Positions 58,337 to 64,000 of a stretch of 64,000 nt of DNA are shown here, in pieces. The first letter of the stretch is position 1. Every line of letters begins with the position of its first letter. Position numbers and translations under genes: made by a program. The stretch is from Hylemonella sp. (GTDB taxonomy: Bacteria; Pseudomonadota; Gammaproteobacteria; Burkholderiales; Burkholderiaceae_C). The notes below the pieces were generated by a model. The model did not search any database and was not told the origin of the DNA. It worked only from the letters and a program-made list of their open reading frames with translations. The stretch is from positions 62,001 through 126,000 of the forward strand of contig NZ_JAPZSV010000002.1 of assembly GCF_027532185.1 (NCBI RefSeq), in the 5' to 3' direction.

Positions 58337-58609
58337 ATGACCCAGGATCTGTCCCAACTGGCCAACCGCATGGCCGAGCGCCTGCAGGACAGGCTGCAGC
58401 CCACCCAGCTGGAAGTCATCGACGAAAGCGCCGCCCACGCCGGGCACGTCGGCTCCAATGGCACGCCTTATGGCACCCATTTCCGCGTGCGCATTGCGAC
58501 ACCTTTGTTTACAGATCTGACACGCGTGGCGCGACATCGCCTTGTGTATGATGCGCTGCAAGATTTCATCGCCCAGGGCGTGCACGCCATCGCCATCGAA
58601 ACGCGCTAG
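58337..58609 (+). CDS. BolA family protein
   Basis: The 90-residue protein has the BolA/IbaG pattern: LQDRLQPTQLEVIDESAAH, GTHFRVRIATPLF and RHRLVYDAL. BolA proteins act with monothiol glutaredoxins in iron-sulfur and redox regulation and can influence cell shape. It is transcribed with yciB and precedes the parvulin gene. Confidence 0.92.
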   Translation: MTQDLSQLANRMAERLQDRLQPTQLEVIDESAAHAGHVGSNGTPYGTHFRVRIATPLFTDLTRVARHRLVYDALQDFIAQGVHAIAIETR

Positions 58610-58651
58610 AGCTTCTCCACACTGATTTACCCTTCCGTCCTCCTAGGATCC

Positions 58652-59440
58652 ATGATGAAAAAGCTGATTCTTCCGGCCCTGGCGGCCGCTACCCTGCTGG
58701 GCGCTCTGGCCATGCCGGCCCAGGCCCAGAACCTGGCCATCGTCAACGGCAAGCCCATTCCGCTGGCACGCGTCGACGCCCTCGCTCAGCAATTCGCGCG
58801 CTCGGGCCGCCAGATCACGCCCGAGATGATGGAAGAGCTCAAGAAGGCTGTGGTCGACCGCGAGCTGCTGGTGCAGGAAGCCCAGAAGCAGGGCCTGGAT
58901 GCCAGCGCCGAGTTCAAGGCCCAGATGGAGTTCACGCGCGACTCGCTGCTGATCCGTGACCTCGTGGCCAACTTCCAGAAGAACAATCCCGTGACCGACG
59001 CCGAGATCCAGGCCGAGTACGACAAGTTCGTCGCGGCCAATGCTGGCAAGGAATACCGTGCCCGCCACATCCTGGTCGAGAAGGAAGCCGAAGCCAAGGC
59101 CATCATTGCCCAGCTCAAGAAGGGCGCCAAGTTCGACGCCATCGCCAAGAAGCAGTCCAAGGACCCGGGCTCCGGCGCCAATGGCGGTGACCTGGACTGG
59201 GCCGCGCCGGGCAACTACGTCAAGGAGTTCTCCGACGCCATGGTCGCCCTGGCAAAGGGCAAGATCACCGAAACCCCGGTGCAGACCCAGTTCGGCTGGC
59301 ATGTGATCCGCCTGGACGACGTGCGTGAAGCGCAGCTGCCCAAGCTCGACGAGATCAAGCCCCAGATCGCCCAGCAGCTCGGCCAGCAGAAGCTCATGAA
59401 GTTCCAGGACGATCTCAAGGCCAAGGCCAAGATCGAGTAA
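58652..59440 (+). CDS. Parvulin-type peptidyl-prolyl isomerase, exported
   Basis: The 262-residue protein has a signal peptide (KKLILPALAAATLLGALA), a helical chaperone segment and a PpiC-type rotamase domain at about residues 130-225 (ARHILVEKEAEAKAII, GGDLDWAAPGNYVKEF, PVQTQFGWHVIRLDD). It should fold outer-membrane or periplasmic proteins. A strong terminator follows at 59461-59487. Confidence 0.93.
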   Translation: MMKKLILPALAAATLLGALAMPAQAQNLAIVNGKPIPLARVDALAQQFARSGRQITPEMMEELKKAVVDRELLVQEAQKQGLDASAEFKAQMEFTRDSLLIRDLVANFQKNNPVTDAEIQAEYDKFVAANAGKEYRARHILVEKEAEAKAIIAQLKKGAKFDAIAKKQSKDPGSGANGGDLDWAAPGNYVKEFSDAMVALAKGKITETPVQTQFGWHVIRLDDVREAQLPKLDEIKPQIAQQLGQQKLMKFQDDLKAKAKIE

Positions 59441-59460
59441 ACCCCGATCCACCCATGTGA

Positions 59461-59487
59461 AACGCGGCCTCGGGCCGCGTTTTTTTT
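59461..59487 (+). terminator. Rho-independent terminator after the parvulin gene
   Basis: AACGCGGCC and GGCCGCGTT form a perfect 9-bp stem with a TCG loop, followed by T-runs to 59487. It ends the selO-to-parvulin run. Confidence 0.9.
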
Positions 59488-59586
59488 GCGCCAGGCACTG
59501 CCGACCGAGGGCTAGCTCGCTTGACGTGGTGACAGCCGCTGTGTCCAATCGGCGCAGCCCTGCCCTCCACCTTTCAGGAGTCTCCC

Positions 59587-60423
59587 ATGCGCAAGCTCTT
59601 GTCCCGGTTGATCCCCTCCTCACTCGCCGCCCTGCTGTTGCTGGGCACCACATTGGGCGCCTCGGCGCAAAGCGGGAAGACCGAAGTGCTCTGGCTGGGC
59701 CAGGCCACGGCGCGCATCACCACCCCCGGCGGCAAGGTCATCGTCATCGATCCCTGGCTGCGTACCAACCCCAAGACGCCAGCAAGCTTCAAGAACCTCG
59801 AAGCCCTGGGGAAGGTCGATCTGGTGCTGGTCACGCACGGCCACTTCGACCACATCGCCGACGCGCCTGACCTGGCCAAGATGCACAAGGTGCCGCTCTA
59901 TGGTCCGGCCGGCCTGAACCAGACGCTGAGCACCCTGGGCGTGCTGCCCATGGACTTGTCGCCGCGCTTCGGCAAGGGCGGCACCATCCTGCCCTTTGGT
60001 CCGGGCGGCGTGAAGGTCACGGCGACACGCGCCGAGCACTCCTCAGAATACGTCTGGAAGAACCCGGCCACCACCAAGGACGAGGTGCATGTCGGTGGCG
60101 AGCCCGTGGGCTTCATCATCGAGATGGAGAACGGCTTCAAGGTCTACCACATGGGTGACACGGGCCTGTTCGGCGACATGAAGTTCATCGGCGAGTACTA
60201 CAAGCCCGACCTGGTGCTCATCCCCATCGGCGGCCATTTCGTCATGAGCCCGGCCGACGCGGCCTATGCCGTGAAGAACTACCTCAAGCCCAGGTACGCC
60301 CTGCCCATCCATTACGGCACCATCCCCGTGCTGCGCGGCACGCCTGAGGAGTTCGCCGCCGCCCTGGGCAGCGACGCCAACAAGATGCTCAAGGTTCAGC
60401 CGGGCGAGAAGGTGGACTTCTGA
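59587..60423 (+). CDS. Exported metal-dependent hydrolase of the metallo-beta-lactamase fold (UPF0173-like)
   Basis: The 278-residue protein has a signal peptide (SRLIPSSLAALLLLGTTLGASA) and the metal-binding HGHFDHIAD (His84, His86, Asp88, His89), later HMGDTGLFGDM and the C-terminal LPIHYGT. Cytoplasmic members of UPF0173 lack a signal, so export is unusual. The substrate is unknown. Its stop overlaps the next start by one base (TGATG), so it is coupled to the binding lipoprotein. Confidence 0.87.
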   Translation: MRKLLSRLIPSSLAALLLLGTTLGASAQSGKTEVLWLGQATARITTPGGKVIVIDPWLRTNPKTPASFKNLEALGKVDLVLVTHGHFDHIADAPDLAKMHKVPLYGPAGLNQTLSTLGVLPMDLSPRFGKGGTILPFGPGGVKVTATRAEHSSEYVWKNPATTKDEVHVGGEPVGFIIEMENGFKVYHMGDTGLFGDMKFIGEYYKPDLVLIPIGGHFVMSPADAAYAVKNYLKPRYALPIHYGTIPVLRGTPEEFAAALGSDANKMLKVQPGEKVDF

Positions 60424-61238
60424 TGCGCTATCCTGCCCCCTCTTCGCGCCGCGGTCCGCTGCTGGCGCTCTTGCTCTCTCTCAGCCTGCTCATGACCGCT
60501 TGTTCCACCGTTCCACCCGCCGCCCGCGAGGCCTTGGCCCCCCAGGGCACGCTGCGTGCCGCCATCAATTTCGGCAATCCCATCCTGGCCAACCAGGACG
60601 CGGCCGGCCAGCCCGTCGGCGTCTCGGTCGACCTGGCACGTGAACTGGCGGGCCGCCTGGGCGTCAAGCTGGAGCTGGTCACCTTCACCGCGGCCGGGCG
60701 GGTCGTGGAGGCCCTCAAGGCCAACCAGGTCGACATCGCCTTCGTGGCCATCGACCCGCTGCGCGGCCAGGACGTGCTCTACAGCGCCCCCTACGTGATC
60801 ATCGAGGGCGCCTATCTCGTGCGGCAGGACTCCCCGCTGCAGCGCAACGAGGAGGTCGACCGCTCCGGGCACCGCATCGCGGTGGGCAAGGGCAGTGCCT
60901 ATGACCTCTACCTCACCCGTGAGATCAAACAGGCCACGCTGGAACGCGCGCCCACCTCACCCGCCGTCGTCGACTACTTCATCGCCAACAAGCTCGAGGT
61001 CGCCGCTGGCGTCAAGCAGCAACTGGAAGCCGACGCCAAGCGTGTGCCCGGCCTGCGCCTGCTGCCCGGCCGCTTCATGGTCATCAACCAGGCCATGGGT
61101 ACGCCGCGCGTGCGCGGCGAGGCCGGCGTGGCCTATCTGCGCACCTTTGTCGAAGAGATGAAGGCCAGCGGTTTTGTGGCCCAGGCGCTGCAACGCCACA
61201 AGATCGAGGGTGCAGCCGTCGCCCCGGCCGAACGCTAG
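60423..61238 (+). CDS. Amino-acid-type solute-binding lipoprotein
   Basis: The 271-residue protein has a lipoprotein signal (LSLSLLMTACSTV) and a periplasmic binding fold of the amino acid/ABC family (LRAAINFGNPILANQD, GVSVDLARELAGRLGVKLEL, NQVDIAFVAIDPLR). No ATPase or permease is beside it. It overlaps the exported MBL-fold hydrolase, which may release the compound it binds. The start is the ATG at 60423. Confidence 0.87.
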   Translation: MRYPAPSSRRGPLLALLLSLSLLMTACSTVPPAAREALAPQGTLRAAINFGNPILANQDAAGQPVGVSVDLARELAGRLGVKLELVTFTAAGRVVEALKANQVDIAFVAIDPLRGQDVLYSAPYVIIEGAYLVRQDSPLQRNEEVDRSGHRIAVGKGSAYDLYLTREIKQATLERAPTSPAVVDYFIANKLEVAAGVKQQLEADAKRVPGLRLLPGRFMVINQAMGTPRVRGEAGVAYLRTFVEEMKASGFVAQALQRHKIEGAAVAPAER

Positions 61239-61241
61239 GGC

Positions 61242-61279
61242 CTGACGAAAAGTCCTCGGGCTGGGATAATCGCGGGATG
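61242..61279 (+). promoter_or_regulatory. Leaderless promoter of the U32 gene
   Basis: CTGACG (61242-61247; four of six to TTGACA), a 17-base spacer and GATAAT (61265-61270) stand six bases before the ATG at 61277. Transcription would begin at about the A of the ATG, so the mRNA would have no leader. Confidence 0.55.
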
Positions 61280-63265
61280 TCGATTCCCGATCACCAGCTC
61301 GAACTCCTGTCGCCGGCCCGCACGGCCGACATCGGCATCGAGGCCATCAACCACGGCGCCGATGCCATCTACATCGGCGGCCCCTCCTTCGGCGCCCGCG
61401 CCACGGCCGACAACTCGGTCGCCGACATCGCCCGCCTGGTGCAGCACGCCCACCGCTACAACAGCCGCATCTTCGTCACGCTCAACACCATCCTGCGCGA
61501 TGACGAGCTCGAACCCGCGCGCAAGCTGGCGTGGCAGCTCTACGACGCCGGCGTCGACGCCATGATCATCCAGGACATGGGCTTGCTGGAGATCGACCTG
61601 CCGCCCATCCAGCTGCACGCCAGCACCCAGACCGACATCCGCACGCCCGAGAAGGCGCGTTTCCTGCAGGATGCGGGCCTCTCCCAGATCGTGCTCGCGC
61701 GCGAGCTCACGCTGCAGCAGATCCAGGCCATCCGTGCGCAAACCCACTGCACGCTGGAGTTCTTCATCCACGGCGCGCTCTGCGTGGCCTACAGCGGTCA
61801 GTGCTACATCAGCCATGCCCACACCGGGCGCAGCGCCAACCGCGGCGACTGCTCGCAGGCCTGCCGCCTGCCCTACCAGGTGCAGGACAGCCAGGGTCGC
61901 TTTGTGGCCCATGACAAGCATGTGCTGTCGATGAAGGACAACAACCAGAGCGAGAACCTCGCGGCCCTGGTGGACGCCGGCATCCGCAGCTTCAAGATCG
62001 AGGGCCGCTACAAGGACCTGGCCTACGTCAAGAACATCACGGCGCACTACCGCAAGCTCTTCGACGAGCTGCTGGAGCAGCGCCCTGAGCTGGCCCGCGC
62101 GTCGAGTGGCAAGACCACCTTCAGCTTCACGCCCGACCCGGACCAGAACTTCAATCGCGAGTTCACCGACTACTTTGTGCAGGGCCGCAAGGAGGACATC
62201 GGTGCCTTCGACACGCCCAAAAACCCGGGCCGCCACCTGGGCTACGTCACCAAGGTCGGCCCCGATTTCGTCGAGCTCACGGTCAGCGAGCCCGGCACCG
62301 TGCTGCACAACGGCGACGGCCTGTGCTACTACGACCTGCAGAAGGAACTCGTGGGCCTGGCGATCAACCGTGCCGAGCCGGCCGGCGCCATGTCGGTCGA
62401 CAGCTGGCGCGTGTATCCGAAGGACCCGATCAGCAGCCTCAAGGACCTGCGCAAGGGCACCGAGCTCAACCGCAATCGCGATATGAACTGGGTGCGCATG
62501 CTGGAGAAGAAATCCAGCGAGCGTCGCATCGGTGTCTGGGCCAGCCTTCAAGAAACGCCGAACGGCTTTGCCTTGCAGCTGACCGACGAGGACGGCCACA
62601 CAGGCGGCGCTTCCGTGGTGGCAGCCAAGGAAGCGGCCAGGAACCCGGCCCAGGCCGAGACCACCTTGCGTGAGCAGCTGGGTCGCTTCGGCACGACCAT
62701 TTTCGAGCCCATCGACATCACGCTGGCCCTGGCCAAGCCCTGGTTCATCCCCGCCTCGACGCTCAACCAGCTGCGTCGCGATGCCGTGGCCGCGCTGGAA
62801 GCCTCACGCGCCGCCGCCTATGTGCGCCCGCCGCGTGCGCAGCCGGTGGAGCCGCCCGTGGCCTACCCCGAAGACACGCTGAGCTACCTGGCCAACGTCT
62901 ACAACGAAAAGGCGCGCGACTTCTATGCGAAACACGGCGTCAAGGTGATTGCCGCGGCCTACGAGAGCCATGAGGAAGAAGGCGAAGTCAGCCTCATGAT
63001 CACCAAGCACTGCGTGCGCTTCTCGCTGAGCCTGTGCCCCAAGCAGGCCAAGGGCGTGACGGGCGTGCAGGGCACGGTGCGCGCCGAGCCGCTGACCCTG
63101 ATCAACGGCAAGGAAAAGCTCACGCTGCGTTTCGACTGCAAGCCCTGCGAGATGCACGTGGTGGGCAAGATCAAGAAATCGGTGCTGAACCAGGCCGCGC
63201 GCGAGGCGCAGGAAATGCCGCTGAAGTTCTACCGCACCCGGCCCGAGCCGATCACGCTGGACTGA
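61277..63265 (+). CDS. rlhA: U32 family protein, RlhA-like
   Basis: The 662-residue protein has the U32 core: HASTQTDIRTPEKARFL, VLARELTL, HGALCVAYSGQCYIS and RGDCSQACRLPY, whose four cysteines look like an iron-sulfur site. The long form with a C-terminal extension (DFYAKHGVKVIAAAYESHEE, CKPCEMHVVGK) resembles E. coli RlhA (YdcP), which is needed for hydroxylation of 23S rRNA. TrhP (about 450 residues) is shorter, which favours RlhA. It has the leaderless promoter noted above. Confidence 0.8.
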   Translation: MSIPDHQLELLSPARTADIGIEAINHGADAIYIGGPSFGARATADNSVADIARLVQHAHRYNSRIFVTLNTILRDDELEPARKLAWQLYDAGVDAMIIQDMGLLEIDLPPIQLHASTQTDIRTPEKARFLQDAGLSQIVLARELTLQQIQAIRAQTHCTLEFFIHGALCVAYSGQCYISHAHTGRSANRGDCSQACRLPYQVQDSQGRFVAHDKHVLSMKDNNQSENLAALVDAGIRSFKIEGRYKDLAYVKNITAHYRKLFDELLEQRPELARASSGKTTFSFTPDPDQNFNREFTDYFVQGRKEDIGAFDTPKNPGRHLGYVTKVGPDFVELTVSEPGTVLHNGDGLCYYDLQKELVGLAINRAEPAGAMSVDSWRVYPKDPISSLKDLRKGTELNRNRDMNWVRMLEKKSSERRIGVWASLQETPNGFALQLTDEDGHTGGASVVAAKEAARNPAQAETTLREQLGRFGTTIFEPIDITLALAKPWFIPASTLNQLRRDAVAALEASRAAAYVRPPRAQPVEPPVAYPEDTLSYLANVYNEKARDFYAKHGVKVIAAAYESHEEEGEVSLMITKHCVRFSLSLCPKQAKGVTGVQGTVRAEPLTLINGKEKLTLRFDCKPCEMHVVGKIKKSVLNQAAREAQEMPLKFYRTRPEPITLD

Positions 63266-63271
63266 AGCCCC

Positions 63272-63865
63272 CTAGCGGCGGCGTTGGCGCTCGTCGCCGC
63301 GCGGGCCATCGAGCGGCGCCATGTCCGTGAGGTACTCCAGCGCGCCCACATGCAGAACGGGCAGTTCGCTGCCCTCGCGGATGGCTTCCATCAGCGCCTG
63401 TTTTTCCTCGTCCGACACCAGCTCCCAGGGGCGCAGGCCCTCCTGCGCCAGCGTTGGGCTGCTACCGGCACGCTGGCTGACGCGCCGCTCGAAAGCCGCC
63501 TGCTCCCGGGCACTGGCCCGCCAGTAGATGCCTTCAAAGCTCAGGCCGTAACGCTCGTAGGCGTTGCGCCGCAGGCGTGCCTCGACCTCGCTTTCGGTGC
63601 AGGCCTGGCCACGCTGGCTGGGCGCAAAGCCCGGCGCTACGTCGAGCATCACGATGTAGCGGTGGTGCCGGGGATCGAGCGGCATGAGCCGCAGGCTGTA
63701 TTGCGTCGCGGGCACCGCCAGCTCCTGCAGGCTTTCGTGCACCACCTGCTCGGCCAGCTCGCGACGGAAAGCCATGCGCTCTTCGAGGCTCATGCGTCGT
63801 GTGCCCTTGGCTGACAGCATGACGGTTTCGGGGGCAGCAGCGCTCTTGCGGAATAGAGAGAACAT
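63272..63865 (-). CDS. Hypothetical protein, unknown function
   Basis: The 197-residue protein starts MFSLFRKSAAAPETVMLS with no convincing signal. It continues with a charged helix (RMSLEERMAFRRELAEQVVHESL), QYSLRLMPLDPRHHRYIVMLDV and a Glu-rich C-terminus ending DGPRGDERQRRR. I do not recognise a family. The start at 63865 lacks a good ribosome site. It is convergent with the U32 gene, with six bases between the stops. Confidence 0.55.
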   Translation of the reverse strand: MFSLFRKSAAAPETVMLSAKGTRRMSLEERMAFRRELAEQVVHESLQELAVPATQYSLRLMPLDPRHHRYIVMLDVAPGFAPSQRGQACTESEVEARLRRNAYERYGLSFEGIYWRASAREQAAFERRVSQRAGSSPTLAQEGLRPWELVSDEEKQALMEAIREGSELPVLHVGALEYLTDMAPLDGPRGDERQRRR

Positions 63866-63945
63866 GACGACTGATTCTGCAGGGACCTGTGTCGGCCGTC
63901 CGTGCATTTGGTATGGATTTGTAAAACCACGTCGCGGATACCGCG

Positions 63946-63974
63946 GCCAAAAGAAAAGCCGCCCGCAGGCGGCT
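63946..63974 (-). terminator. Terminator of a minus-strand gene beyond the right edge
   Basis: On the minus strand AGCCGCC-TGCG-GGCGGCT forms a 7-bp stem followed by TTTTCTTTTGG. It would end a gene lying mostly outside the window; no frame of that gene can be read here. Confidence 0.7.
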
Positions 63975-64000
63975 GGTGCTTGTGAAGACGGTGCTCAGTT

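Overview
The window is a GC-rich, densely coded bacterial chromosome segment. Gene content and order point to a betaproteobacterium of the order Burkholderiales, most likely Comamonadaceae. The main pointers are smpB divergent from ratA-rnfH, a DUF4124 gene divergent from guaB-guaA, the mltG-tmk-holB-pilZ-tatD string, a TadA-hydrolase fusion, Liv-type transporters beside acyl-CoA genes, and a dispersed palindromic repeat of a kind I associate with this family. No rRNA, tRNA, CRISPR array, transposase or prophage gene was seen.

Layout. 1-9.5 kb: the end of typA, a DMT exporter overlapping a 3-hydroxyisobutyryl-CoA hydrolase-like gene, a lipoprotein/ECF sigma/anti-sigma operon with a candidate self-regulated promoter, smpB divergent from ratA-rnfH, a DUF4124 protein, then guaB and guaA. 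9.5-16.2 kb: a PcfJ-like protein, a PaiB-like flavin protein, a TadA deaminase fused to a haloalkane-dehalogenase-like hydrolase, an LD-carboxypeptidase, a small unknown gene, and a class III nucleotide cyclase with an FHA domain. 16.3-25.1 kb: mltG-tmk-holB-pilZ-tatD, the divergent ygfZ, a PglL/Wzy-type ligase, a thioesterase-GNAT fusion and an HSL-family esterase. 25.2-35.1 kb: an iron-type alcohol dehydrogenase, a DUF3012 lipoprotein, a patatin, an HDOD protein, Tex, a FeeM-like N-acyl amino acid synthase and a large membrane GGDEF/EAL protein.

35.1-47.1 kb is a fatty-acid catabolism block on the minus strand: a FadB-like bifunctional enzyme, an M20 hydrolase resembling PM20D1, thiolase, two acyl-CoA dehydrogenases, two SDRs, a quinone-oxidoreductase-like MDR and a PaaI thioesterase. 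A 12-bp perfect palindrome upstream of the first gene looks like a TetR-type operator. 47.2-48.6 kb is an iron-responsive PepSY membrane gene with a Fur-like box on its promoter. 48.8-55.7 kb holds a complete Liv-type ABC transporter, with a strong terminator between the binding protein and the permeases, followed by a fatty acyl-CoA ligase. 55.9-63.9 kb runs mostly on the plus strand: selO-msrB, yciB-bolA-parvulin, a secreted metallo-beta-lactamase-fold protein overlapping a solute-binding lipoprotein, a U32 (RlhA-like) protein, and an unknown gene at the edge.

The most interesting idea is a possible N-acyl amino acid cycle. A FeeM-like synthase, linked to cyclic-di-GMP signalling by its neighbour, and a PM20D1-like hydrolase inside the beta-oxidation operon lie about 12 kb apart. 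The TadA-dehalogenase fusion, the class III cyclase-FHA protein, and a LivF ATPase with arginine in place of the Walker A lysine are also worth a second look. Functions come from motifs and remembered families only; no searches were run.
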